DNA from: a virus
Virus record (IMG/VR): IMGVR_UViG_3300005734_000009
Location: 1 to 39,126 of that record
Direction: 5' to 3' (one strand)
DNA length: 39,126 nucleotides
The notes under the pieces are model-generated. The model saw nothing but the letters and a program-made list of their open reading frames with translations, was not told where the DNA came from and did no database searches. Below, piece by piece: positions 30,553 through 38,010 of this stretch; position 1 is the stretch's first letter; the number at the start of each line of letters is the position of its first letter. Made by a program: the position numbers and the translations under genes.

Positions 30553-31052
30553 AACTTACCATGATCAAAAAAAGAGCCTTGGAGATTATCGGGCTGGCTA
30601 TTGAGCATGAGATACGCGGCATTGAAGACCCAAAACGCCTTAAGCGCCTACTTGAAGTATCACTGCCTGAGCTTGTTGAAGCTGAATCAATCGTGACTCG
30701 TTTGAATGAAAAAACCAACAAGCTCCGTCAAAAGCGTAAATTTGGCTGCTTCAAATCCTACCTTCACTTCGGTTCAGATAAAGCAATAGCTGCTTTCTAC
30801 TATGAACTACACGGAGGATTAACACTTGGCAGCGTAGGAGTGGCCATCACAAACCTGAATCACCTCAGAGCAGAAACAAGCTTCTCTGAGGATGTGACGC
30901 TAGTGATAGACGGTGATCATCGATGGTTTGAGCTCAGAGACTCAAAAGACATGCTTGAGCCTAACCAGTTCTACGCAACTGATAAAGAGCTGATCCACGC
31001 TATCAACTCTCAGCTAGAAACAACAGAGCAACAACTGGAGCAAGCCGCATGA
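30549..31052 (+). CDS. Unknown phage protein coupled to the CsrA fusion
   Basis: 167 residues. Helical N-terminus ([37 protein letters not shown]), middle part [17 protein letters not shown], then beta-rich text with [19 protein letters not shown]. No known motif. Its start overlaps the CsrA-fusion stop by four bases, and both genes end in the same 16-base stretch (GGAGCAAGCCGCATGA), which supplies the ribosome site and overlap for the next gene. This points to strict translational coupling of three genes. Confidence 0.65.
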   Translation: MKLTMIKKRALEIIGLAIEHEIRGIEDPKRLKRLLEVSLPELVEAESIVTRLNEKTNKLRQKRKFGCFKSYLHFGSDKAIAAFYYELHGGLTLGSVGVAITNLNHLRAETSFSEDVTLVIDGDHRWFELRDSKDMLEPNQFYATDKELIHAINSQLETTEQQLEQAA

Positions 31053-31441
31053 CATGCAAAAGCTGCAATGACGGCATCTGCACCCAGCAGTGCGCAAAGG
31101 GCGAAACCCGCCCCGCGCGCCGCCGCCGTGCAGCGCCTCTGGCCGACAGTACTCGGCCAGCTATGCAACAGTTCAACAACACAGCGCTGATGCTAATGCT
31201 TCAATACAACAGCCCCGTTGTAGAGCTAAAACAAGTGGCCCACCTGTTTGGATTTAACACCCCATCAGAAGCCAATCGCGCAGCCAATGATGGCGACTTG
31301 CCGGTGCCTGTCTTTAAGCACCGCAACAGCCAGAAAGCCCCCTTCCTCATCCATGTTGAGGATTTAGCAAAACACATCGAAAACCAACGCCAGCAAGCCG
31401 CCGACGAGCAAGCCAGCTGGACCAACAGGAGAGCGGCATAA
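31049..31441 (+). CDS. PrtN-like regulator with cysteine-rich N-terminal extension
   Basis: 130 residues. From about residue 40 the sequence follows the PrtN (pyocin activator) pattern: [37 protein letters not shown] and [17 protein letters not shown]. The first 38 residues are an extra segment with four cysteines ([13 protein letters not shown]) and a poly-arginine run, possibly a metal site. PrtN proteins bind DNA and activate phage-like gene clusters; many phages carry relatives as early regulators or excisionase-like proteins. It may serve either role here, since no other excisionase is seen. Its stop abuts the SSB start. Confidence 0.7.
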   Translation: MTCKSCNDGICTQQCAKGETRPARRRRAAPLADSTRPAMQQFNNTALMLMLQYNSPVVELKQVAHLFGFNTPSEANRAANDGDLPVPVFKHRNSQKAPFLIHVEDLAKHIENQRQQAADEQASWTNRRAA

Positions 31442-31911
31442 TGGCGCGCGGAGTTAACAAAGTCATCTTAATCGGTAACCTGGGCAACGACCCGGAAACC
31501 AAATACATGCCCAGCGGCAATGCGGTAACCAACATTACTGTCGCCACATCTGAAACGTGGAAAGACAAAAACACCGGGCAAGACCAAGAACGCACCGAAT
31601 GGCACCGCGTCGTGTTCTTTAATCGCCTGGCAGAAATTGCCGGTGAATACCTACGTAAAGGCTCCAAGGTATATATCGAAGGCTCATTACGCACCCGTAA
31701 ATGGCAAGACCAATCCGGACAAGACCGCTACACCACCGAAATAGTCGCTGCTGAAATGCAAATGCTGGACGGAAACAACAGCAATCAACAAGCCGCTTCT
31801 CAATCTCAGTACCCAGAAGCGCAACAACCCCAGCAACGCAGCCAGTACATGAATAGCGACGGCACTCCAATGACACCGGAGCAGATTCAAGCCGCCAATA
31901 GTAGACGATAA
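31441..31911 (+). CDS. ssb: Single-stranded DNA-binding protein
   Basis: 156 residues. Clear SSB OB-fold: [56 protein letters not shown] and [19 protein letters not shown] glutamine-rich linker follows. The last residues are [10 protein letters not shown], not the acidic DDDIPF-like tip that host SSB uses to bind repair and replication proteins. The phage protein should therefore bind DNA but may not recruit host partners, possibly competing with host SSB. Confidence 0.95.
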   Translation: MARGVNKVILIGNLGNDPETKYMPSGNAVTNITVATSETWKDKNTGQDQERTEWHRVVFFNRLAEIAGEYLRKGSKVYIEGSLRTRKWQDQSGQDRYTTEIVAAEMQMLDGNNSNQQAASQSQYPEAQQPQQRSQYMNSDGTPMTPEQIQAANSRR

Positions 31912-31926
31912 ACGGAGATCAACACC

Positions 31927-32751
31927 ATGGAATTAACCACCAAACAAACCGCCGTTCTACAAGCGATGAAACGACTTAGAAAGCCAGCAGGCGTACAAGT
32001 CATTATGACCAGCAGCCAAGGTGTAGAAGGCAAAGCACAAGTTAAAGCAGTGCTAGACCAGCTGGTTAAGCAAGGCGCTGTCGTACACCAATCAAACGGC
32101 CAGTACCGGGCTACACCGAATGCGCTTAAATCGGTCAACACAGCACCCAAAATTACCGGGCTCGCCTCAACTAAGAAGCCGCCAGCCTCTGCCCTGCAAG
32201 ACATTCCATCACTAACTAAGCCACCGGTTAAACAGCCGCCTGCCAAGCCATCAGTGAAACCTGAAGTTATAGACTCCCGAATTAAAGAGCTGACAGAACA
32301 GCTAAACGCCGCTCAAAAACAAGTTAGCGAACTAACCGATAAAAATGAAACCCTGCGCAGCCAGCTCAGCGACGAACAAGAAAGCAACCAGGCACTCATC
32401 AACAACCTCAATGAGGTTCGCGAGATCACCGGAACCCACGGGTCTACACACGCCGGTCTGATCGATGCCTTGAAGATGCTGAATAAATTCCATCAGAATT
32501 GGCACAAGCCAGCAGAAGCAGAAAGCGAACACCCGCCGATCCAGCCCCGCGCCGCTATCGCCCAACTAACCGAACAGCTCAGCGGAATGTATGACGACAC
32601 CGCCAGCATTTCAATTTTCAAAAATAAAACACCAGAAATTATCTGCGATGACAACCGGTATGAGATCCCAACCGGCTCAGACGAAGAAACTCAGGAGTTC
32701 TTCCAATCACTCACCTGGATAAGCGGCCAATGCATCAAACAAGCCGCCTAA
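31927..32751 (+). CDS. Winged-helix/coiled-coil protein, unknown
   Basis: 274 residues. Residues 1-70 look like a winged helix (LTTKQTAVLQAMKRLRKPAG, VKAVLDQLVKQGAVVHQSN). A proline/lysine linker (about 80-120) follows, then a coiled coil (KELTEQLNAAQKQVSELTDK), then a C-terminal domain with ITGTHGSTHAGLIDALKML. The plan suggests a DNA-binding, oligomeric protein working near SSB in replication or recombination; no family is recognised. Confidence 0.6.
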   Translation: MELTTKQTAVLQAMKRLRKPAGVQVIMTSSQGVEGKAQVKAVLDQLVKQGAVVHQSNGQYRATPNALKSVNTAPKITGLASTKKPPASALQDIPSLTKPPVKQPPAKPSVKPEVIDSRIKELTEQLNAAQKQVSELTDKNETLRSQLSDEQESNQALINNLNEVREITGTHGSTHAGLIDALKMLNKFHQNWHKPAEAESEHPPIQPRAAIAQLTEQLSGMYDDTASISIFKNKTPEIICDDNRYEIPTGSDEETQEFFQSLTWISGQCIKQAA

Positions 32752-32954
32752 ACACTTGCAGCTGCCAAAGCCAGCCACGCTGGAACCCTGCATCCAATCT
32801 TCACCCACTAGACCTATGGGTATTGATTCAGGTGCAGGGTACAGCCCTACTGGCCAAGCGCAGCACACTACTTGAAAGCCGCTCAGACAACCGCGTTTAT
32901 CTGAGCAAAGAAGGAATTGAATACAGAGGTAAATACCCATGGATGTATCCGTAG
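32730..32954 (+). CDS. Small protein, unknown
   Basis: 74 residues. It overlaps the preceding gene by 22 bases and the following gene by 16 bases, both in other frames. The C-terminal part (RSDNRVYLSKEGIEYRGKYP) looks like a genuine short beta hairpin region; the N-terminal part is less convincing. Overlaps are common in this operon and favour coding, but a late internal start cannot be excluded. Confidence 0.4.
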   Translation: MHQTSRLNTCSCQSQPRWNPASNLHPLDLWVLIQVQGTALLAKRSTLLESRSDNRVYLSKEGIEYRGKYPWMYP

Positions 32955-33154
32955 CCGCCGATCCACTCGACCGCGCCAACGCCACATCAGAGCTCTTCTT
33001 ACAAGAAGCCCTCGCCAACCAAAAGGCCAAAGCCGTCAGCCTGCCCAACACCGGCAAATGCCACGCCTGCCACGAACCAGGCATCAACGGCGTATTTTGT
33101 GACGCCGAATGCAGCCAGATGTACGAAGAGCTGAAACGCAACGGAAAGGTTTAA
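32939..33154 (+). CDS. Small zinc-finger protein
   Basis: 71 residues. The N-terminus DPLDRANATSELFLQEALAN resembles the start of TraR/DksA-type phage proteins, which bind RNA polymerase. The C-terminus has CHACHEPGINGVFCDAEC, a four-cysteine zinc site that departs from the usual DksA spacing and looks more like the small DUF2116 type. The function is unknown; transcription modulation is possible if the TraR likeness is real. Confidence 0.55.
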   Translation: MDVSVAADPLDRANATSELFLQEALANQKAKAVSLPNTGKCHACHEPGINGVFCDAECSQMYEELKRNGKV

Positions 33155-33165
33155 CACCCCGAAAC

Positions 33166-33197
33166 AAGCCCCTTAATTGGGGTTTTCTGGGTGAAAA
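33166..33197 (+). repeat. Intercistronic hairpin element, copy 2
   Basis: AAGCCCC-TTAATT-GGGGTTTT followed by CTGGGTGAAAA, nearly identical to the element at 30018-30050. It lies just before the methyltransferase gene, as copy 1 lies just before the CsrA-fusion gene. Confidence 0.7.
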
Positions 33198-33219
33198 ATC
33201 CAGCATAGGGAATACAGCG

Positions 33220-34947
33220 ATGAACGCGCATTTTAGAACACAATACGGACTACCACTTAACCAGATTGAAGAAGAGATTAATGTTGATATCTTTGCTGGC
33301 GGTGGAGGTGCAAGCACAGGGATTGAAATAGGATTAGAGAGGCCTGTACACATCGCAATCAACCACAACCCTAATGCTATCAGTATGCATGAGGCCAACC
33401 ACCCCGGCTGCACCCACTACGAAACCGACGTATGGGACGTAGACCCAGCTGAAGCGCTGCGCGGTAGGAAGGTTGGCTGGTTCCACGCATCACCGGATTG
33501 CACCCACCACAGCCAAGCCGCCGGCGGACAACCCAGAAAGAAAGAAATCAGAAACCTCTCTTGGGTTGTCACCAAATGGGCGGGCATCACCTCCCCTAGA
33601 GTTATCAGCCTGGAAAACGTAAAGCAGATCCGCCAATGGGGGCCGCTCATCGCCAAGCGCTGCAAAAAAACAGGCCGCGTTATTACGCTTGAAAAGATCA
33701 CTTGCCCAGCAACAGGCAAACTAATCAATCGAGTAGCGGAACCAGGCGAACGAGTACCCCGCCAAAACCAACACCTGATACCTGACAAAAAACGCAGCGG
33801 CAAAACCTGGGCGAAATTCATTCACTCTCTTGAAAGCCTTGGTTATACCGTTGAGCACAAATTATTAAAGGCTTGCGACTACGGCGCCCCCACTTCACGA
33901 GAAAGGTTGTTTCTTATCGCAAAGCGAGACACCAACCTCATCGAATGGCCCGAACCAACCCACGCGAAAAAGCCAGCCAAGGGACAAAAGAAACTCCGGA
34001 CAGCCGCAGAATGTATAGACTGGTCTATTCCAGGTAAAAGCATCTTCAACCGTGACAAACCTCTGGCCGAAGCCAGCATGCGCAGAATCGCCAAAGGTAT
34101 CAAGCGCGAAGTTCTTGATCGTACTGAGCCATTCATTGTGCCTATTGCTAACTGGAGTCACGAAACCATACACCAGGTTGATAAGCCTCTAACCACAATC
34201 ACCGCCCACCCAAAAGGCGGATCTCACGCCCTTGTATCACCAGTATTAACCCCTTACTACGGCGGTGAAATTAAAGGGAATAGAGCGCACTCCATCGAAG
34301 AACCGCTGCGAACCCAAACAACAGAGAACCGGTTTGCCCTAGCTTCTGCCAACCTGATCCACCTACGCAGCAATTGTGATTACCGAAAAGTGGACGACCC
34401 ACTCATGACGATTAGCGCCGGAGGCCAGCACCACGGTTTAGTAACTGCCTTCATGGCACAGGCGAATGGTGGATTTAATACCACCCACTCCAAAGCAGTT
34501 GACGAGCCAATGACAACAATCACCAAGACTGGCAGTCAACAGCAGCTAATTGAGCTCAAGCTATCACCTGAACATAAAGAAGACGCCCTACGCTGCGCCG
34601 CATTCTTGATTCGCTACTACGGCACCGGAGGCCAATGGGGTGATCTACGAGAGCCAATCCACACCCTAACCACCAAAGACCGCCTAGCCCTAGTAACCGT
34701 TTGGATTAAAGGCGATCCCTACGTCATTGTAGATATCTGCCTGCGGATGCTTCAACCACACGAACTGTATGCCGCCCAAGGATTTCCGGCTAACTACATC
34801 ATCTCTCACGGGCATGATGGCCGTAAATTCACCAAAGCACAGCAGGTGTTTATGTGCGGCAACAGCGTTAGCCCCATGCCAATGGCAGCGATAGCCCAGG
34901 CAAATGACCCATATCGAATTCAACAGACACTAGAAATTGCAGCTTAA
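33220..34947 (+). CDS. C5 cytosine DNA methyltransferase
   Basis: 575 residues from the ATG at 33220 (AGGGA ribosome site); an earlier in-frame ATG at 33109 lies within the upstream gene and is rejected. Motif I: VDIFAGGGGASTGIEIG. Motif IV: ASPDCTHHSQ, catalytic cysteine in a PDC instead of the common PCQ. Motif VI: SLENV. Motif VIII: APTSRERLFLIAKR. Motif X: CGNSVSPMPMAAI. Between VIII and X, where the target-recognition domain lies, are five related blocks (for example DKPLTTITAHP and DEPMTTITKTG). It methylates phage and host DNA, probably to escape restriction; no partner nuclease is seen. Confidence 0.93.
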   Translation: MNAHFRTQYGLPLNQIEEEINVDIFAGGGGASTGIEIGLERPVHIAINHNPNAISMHEANHPGCTHYETDVWDVDPAEALRGRKVGWFHASPDCTHHSQAAGGQPRKKEIRNLSWVVTKWAGITSPRVISLENVKQIRQWGPLIAKRCKKTGRVITLEKITCPATGKLINRVAEPGERVPRQNQHLIPDKKRSGKTWAKFIHSLESLGYTVEHKLLKACDYGAPTSRERLFLIAKRDTNLIEWPEPTHAKKPAKGQKKLRTAAECIDWSIPGKSIFNRDKPLAEASMRRIAKGIKREVLDRTEPFIVPIANWSHETIHQVDKPLTTITAHPKGGSHALVSPVLTPYYGGEIKGNRAHSIEEPLRTQTTENRFALASANLIHLRSNCDYRKVDDPLMTISAGGQHHGLVTAFMAQANGGFNTTHSKAVDEPMTTITKTGSQQQLIELKLSPEHKEDALRCAAFLIRYYGTGGQWGDLREPIHTLTTKDRLALVTVWIKGDPYVIVDICLRMLQPHELYAAQGFPANYIISHGHDGRKFTKAQQVFMCGNSVSPMPMAAIAQANDPYRIQQTLEIAA

Positions 34948-34962
34948 TAAAGGAAAAAACCA

Positions 34963-35226
34963 ATGAGCATCACACTAAACATCAAACAAATTATCAATCT
35001 AGCCGAGTTTGCAGGGCTAGCAATCAACGAAAAGATGTCCGTTCATCACAACGATTCAGAAGCGCTTTTAACCGAGCTGACAATAGAAACCAACGCCAAA
35101 GTAAAAATGGATGATGGCTCCATATATACCGGCCTTAGCACTCACTTTTCAGAATATCCGGAAGAAGGCTCTCTACCTCTTGAAGAACTAACCGACGGTA
35201 ACACCAAGCAGCCAGAAGCAACTTAA
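34963..35226 (+). CDS. Small unknown protein
   Basis: 87 residues, MSITLNIKQIINLAEFAGLA, acidic, with KVKMDDGSIYTGLSTHFSEY in the middle. A ribosome site AAGGAAAAAACC precedes the ATG. Small proteins of this size recur in phage early operons; I do not recognise the family. Confidence 0.6.
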   Translation: MSITLNIKQIINLAEFAGLAINEKMSVHHNDSEALLTELTIETNAKVKMDDGSIYTGLSTHFSEYPEEGSLPLEELTDGNTKQPEAT

Positions 35227-35236
35227 GAGAGGAAGG

Positions 35237-35827
35237 ATGATGAAACACCACGAACTAAAAACAGATAAGCAGTACTTTGAAGCCGTTGAATCCGGCAGCA
35301 AAACATTTGAGATTCGCCGCAATGACCGTAACTATCAGGTTGGTGATCTTTTAACTCTACGCGAAACGGAAAATACAGCGTATGAAATGTCTGACGGAGC
35401 CCCGCTTGAGTACACAGGTCGAGAGCTAACCGTTGAATTAACCTATGTAATGGATGGCTACTCTGGCGGCGCTGTACGTCAGGGCTGGTCGATGCTGGGA
35501 TTTAAACCGGTTATTACTTTTAGCGACACTACTGAAGAGATTCAACAGAACCTTGCTGCGGATGCTGAGCATTTGAACTGTCCTGCTTGTGGTGGCTCTG
35601 GGCATATCGATGACACCACCCCTGCCGCTCAGAGCGATGGCTGGATCAGTATTGAGGTGCAGTGGCCTGAACGAACTGATGGAAGCAAGATTCTAGCTTA
35701 CGGCAATGGCTACGTCTTTGAATGCGAGTGCGACCAAGATGGCGAATGGTGTAGCTTAGGCGGTGAAGAATTCACCCACTGGAAACCTTATAGCGCCCCA
35801 ATTCAGCCAGAGCAGGAGGCGGTATGA
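35237..35827 (+). CDS. DUF3850-zinc knuckle-DUF551-like fusion
   Basis: 196 residues. Residues 1-90 are DUF3850 (HELKTDKQYFEAVESGSKTF, FEIRRNDRNYQVGDLLTLRE), an ASCH/PUA-like fold thought to bind RNA. A short linker has CPACGGSGH. The C-terminal 65 residues (DGWISIEVQWPERTDGSKIL, ending THWKPYSAP) follow the DUF551 pattern. These usually occur as separate small proteins in phages. Stop overlaps the next start (ATGA). Confidence 0.75.
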   Translation: MMKHHELKTDKQYFEAVESGSKTFEIRRNDRNYQVGDLLTLRETENTAYEMSDGAPLEYTGRELTVELTYVMDGYSGGAVRQGWSMLGFKPVITFSDTTEEIQQNLAADAEHLNCPACGGSGHIDDTTPAAQSDGWISIEVQWPERTDGSKILAYGNGYVFECECDQDGEWCSLGGEEFTHWKPYSAPIQPEQEAV

Positions 35828-36183
35828 ACTACGAAGAGATGAGCGATTTTGAGATTAATAGATCTGTTGCAGCAATTATCTTCCCTGACTCTGAAGTGCC
35901 TGAGCGAGGTGATGCTTTGGTGCGTAATTCAACCCAGTGCCAGGTAATTCATGAGCCTGCTGTAAGTGGTGAGCTAAAGGACTACTGCAACAACCCGTCA
36001 GACGCCTGGCCGGTGATTGTTGAGAACAAAATAGCTGTTATGCCGGATAGTGACGACACATGGAAAGCGGGAAACCTACCAGCTAAGAAGGTTGTAGGCT
36101 GGGCGAATTTCATTCGAGGACAGAACAACCCTCTCCGCACCGCCATGATCGTCTTCCTGAAGATGAAAGGAGCAGCGCAATGA
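35824..36183 (+). CDS. DUF2591/NinX-like protein
   Basis: 119 residues. DYCNNPSDAWPVIVENKIAV is the signature stretch of DUF2591 (NinX-type) proteins, followed by VVGWANFIRGQNNPLRTAM. These belong to the nin-like accessory sets of lambdoid phages; the function is unknown. Both ends overlap neighbours by four bases (ATGA). Confidence 0.75.
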   Translation: MNYEEMSDFEINRSVAAIIFPDSEVPERGDALVRNSTQCQVIHEPAVSGELKDYCNNPSDAWPVIVENKIAVMPDSDDTWKAGNLPAKKVVGWANFIRGQNNPLRTAMIVFLKMKGAAQ

Positions 36184-36530
36184 GCAGAATGAATCCTCGC
36201 ATTGAGAAGAAGCTCAGTAAGCGGCTAATCCAGATCCTTCCTGAGATGTACCGCGACGCTTGGAAGTGTGATGAAACTCATGTGATGTGCGTGGGTGGCG
36301 GAACTGATTATTGGGGCGAAGGCCAAGATGCCTACACGGTACTTGAGGACTTTACCGGCATTAATCAGGGAGGGTATTGCTGGTTTGGGCTCTGGGGCTT
36401 CTACCCTGATGGTCATAGATTTGAGCGATATCCAGTCCCAGACAAAAAGAAACAGACTGGCAAGCGCATCATTGAAATAGCAAAGATCATCGCCAGAAGA
36501 AAAGCTGAGCTACTGGGTAAGCAATCATGA
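36180..36530 (+). CDS. Unknown phage protein
   Basis: 116 residues, basic ends and an aromatic middle (GTDYWGEGQDAYTVLEDFTG, GGYCWFGLWGFYPDG). Cys and Trp content is high, but no known motif is seen. Coupled by ATGA overlaps to both neighbours, so it is surely translated with them. Confidence 0.6.
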   Translation: MSRMNPRIEKKLSKRLIQILPEMYRDAWKCDETHVMCVGGGTDYWGEGQDAYTVLEDFTGINQGGYCWFGLWGFYPDGHRFERYPVPDKKKQTGKRIIEIAKIIARRKAELLGKQS

Positions 36531-36685
36531 AAAAGAAACTGATCGCCCTAGCTGTTACCGGGGCCATGCCGGGACCGATGATAGCCCAGGCTGACGCAAC
36601 ACTTTACTGCGGCATTAAGTCGTACCATCCGAATGACAACGACTGGCGCCGTCCAGGTAAACGAAAAATGAAAAGGCAGCGCTAA
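36527..36685 (+). CDS. Small exported protein, unknown
   Basis: 52 residues. The ATG overlaps the preceding stop (ATGA). MKKKLIALAVTGAMPGPMIA followed by QADA looks like a cleavable signal peptide, leaving a mature part of about 28 very basic residues ending RRPGKRKMKRQR with one cysteine. It overlaps the convergent toxin gene by four bases. Last gene of the plus-strand early operon. Confidence 0.5.
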   Translation: MKKKLIALAVTGAMPGPMIAQADATLYCGIKSYHPNDNDWRRPGKRKMKRQR

Positions 36686-37098
36686 TACGCTGCCCTTGCC
36701 CTTTCTGCCAACTCAATCAGCCCGTCCATATGAGGTCGCTGCTCTGCCAAACCATGAGCATCAGGAAAGATGATGGTAAGAATAATATAACAATTTGGGT
36801 TTCTAAAGCTTCGCGTATAAACAAGCCACTTATTGCTTGTCCTTTTGTGCTGCGTTTTAGCTGGATCCCAAGGATAACGCGGCGGATCCACTATATCCTC
36901 AATAGATCCTTGCTTTAGATGCAAATGCCAGAGATCAGCATCAACAGCACCAGGCGGCCTCAAATACGGAACATCTTTACCAAAATAGTGCGGTAAATCT
37001 TTTTTCCCAGAAAAAACATACTTTTTAAAATCTGAAGCCAGGTCTGCAAAGCCGGGAGTGTCGTATAATTTATTTGCTGCTTTAACATCAAATCTCAT
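36682..37098 (-). CDS. YafO-family toxin (mRNA interferase)
   Basis: 138 residues (E. coli YafO has 132). The YafO pattern is visible: FKKYVFSGKKDLPHYFGKDV, LWHLHL, then KRTSNKWLVYTRSF and CYIILTIIFPDAHGLAEQRP. YafO binds the ribosome and cuts mRNA near start codons, stopping growth. Here it is the second gene of a two-gene unit, overlapping the upstream partner by four bases, which is the usual antitoxin-toxin order. It may stabilise the prophage or act against other phages. Confidence 0.75.
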   Translation of the reverse strand: MRFDVKAANKLYDTPGFADLASDFKKYVFSGKKDLPHYFGKDVPYLRPPGAVDADLWHLHLKQGSIEDIVDPPRYPWDPAKTQHKRTSNKWLVYTRSFRNPNCYIILTIIFPDAHGLAEQRPHMDGLIELAERARAAY

Positions 37099-37688
37099 GA
37101 AAACTCTATATCCTTACCGTTGCGCACATCATCCATAATTGCGTCAGAAGCTTCTATGAATCCATCCATAACTTCTTCGGTAAGGTTGAGTTGTCCATCA
37201 AAGACATTCTCCGGTGGTGCAAACTGCCGTAAGTGATTCACAACATCTGTTGCTAAACATGCTGCCTTTTGTACTTCAGCTATAAAGTCACTATAAGCAA
37301 AACTTAGCTTTGAACGCCATTCACCTAGATGTATATCACCATCTACAGACTGCTTTTTCGCATTCAATAGAGCTCCGCATATACCATGCAGAAGTAGCTC
37401 ATGATTCTCTACAGCCTCTATTCGCGCCACAACTTCAGCCTCTGTAAACTGTACAGAAAAAAAGGACTCATACAAATGAACCTTCAAACGCGCGTTTTTT
37501 CGAGCAACTTCAGCTGTCTTTTTTTCAAGGTGGGTAATCCTTCGCATTGCTTCTTGAATCTGCTTAGGACCCGGCGCGATATGTGCAGGACGCACAAATT
37601 TTGAAGCGCCAGACATTACTGCCGCCAAAGATTGTCCTATGTCATTATATAGATCGTGCTGCGCATCGACCGCCATAGCTGCCATCAT
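37095..37688 (-). CDS. Partner of the YafO-like toxin, possible antitoxin, unknown family
   Basis: 197 residues from the ATG at 37688 with GAGG five bases upstream; an upstream TTG (37730) and ATG (37706) are less well placed. It is helical and acidic. QEAMRRITHLEKKTAEVARK looks like a coiled coil at about residues 60-90, and the C-terminus ends AIMDDVRNGKDIEF. It is twice the size of YafN (about 97 residues) and shows no Phd/YefM fold. Position and overlap suggest the antitoxin, but it could have another role. Confidence 0.6.
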   Translation of the reverse strand: MMAAMAVDAQHDLYNDIGQSLAAVMSGASKFVRPAHIAPGPKQIQEAMRRITHLEKKTAEVARKNARLKVHLYESFFSVQFTEAEVVARIEAVENHELLLHGICGALLNAKKQSVDGDIHLGEWRSKLSFAYSDFIAEVQKAACLATDVVNHLRQFAPPENVFDGQLNLTEEVMDGFIEASDAIMDDVRNGKDIEFS

Positions 37689-37831
37689 ATTCGCCTCTTC
37701 TAACATCCATATCGACCACCCCACGTACAAAATTGAAAGTGGAGGGATAGTCCATTAATTATTATCGTTATCGTATTAACTTCGCCAAATAGCGCAGAAC
37801 AGCGCACATCTACGCCAAATAAGAGAGTTGC

Positions 37832-37857
37832 GCTTATTGACGAGTTAGTCAATAAGC
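37832..37857. promoter_or_regulatory. Perfect 10-bp inverted repeat, candidate operator
   Basis: GCTTATTGAC-GAGTTA-GTCAATAAGC. A perfect dyad of this size upstream of the toxin operon is a good candidate for autoregulation by the toxin-partner complex, or for a phage regulator. No T run, so not a terminator. Confidence 0.65.
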
Positions 37858-37909
37858 AAGTGCATTATGTATGCGATAAGCGCATTTGTAAAATCTATTT
37901 AAACAAAAC

Positions 37910-37921
37910 GTGACATGTCAC
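37910..37921. promoter_or_regulatory. 12-bp perfect palindrome
   Basis: GTGACATGTCAC. A perfect palindrome about 90 bases after the integrase stop. Possible regulator site; no factor can be named. Confidence 0.45.
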
Positions 37922-37938
37922 ATCGCATTTTGAGGCCA

Positions 37939-37962
37939 GATTACCCCCTAGATTGCCCCCTA
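37939..37962 (-). repeat. Two adjacent 12-bp repeats, possible integrase arm sites
   Basis: On the minus strand TAGGGGGCAATC and TAGGGGGTAATC side by side. G-run repeats next to a phage tyrosine integrase gene often serve as arm-type binding sites. They lie 49 bases beyond the integrase stop. Confidence 0.45.
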
Positions 37963-38010
37963 CCGGTGGCGCCAATTTTACAAAGCAGGAGATACAAAAT
38001 TCAAACAACA

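Larger units (their letters stand above)
37689..38010. promoter_or_regulatory. 322-base spacer between toxin operon and integrase
   Basis: No convincing ORF. It holds a 10-base inverted repeat (37832-37857), a longer-range inverted TGCGCTTAT/ATAAGCGCA pair (37829-37837 and 37876-37884), two direct CGCCAAATA copies near 37782 and 37814, a GTGACATGTCAC palindrome (37910-37921) and two adjacent 12-base repeats (37939-37962). Such a mix fits the promoter/operator of the toxin operon plus Int or Xis arm-type sites. No att core could be defined. Confidence 0.55.

Noticed and set aside
33109-33219. N-terminal 37-residue extension of the methyltransferase
   Set aside because: It lies in the coding region of the upstream zinc-finger gene and in the hairpin spacer; the ATG at 33220 has a ribosome site and suits motif I spacing.
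37739-38010. A defined attP core
   Set aside because: No sequence repeated at another prophage end can be seen in this window, and no tRNA 3' end was recognised; only repeats that could be arm sites are present.
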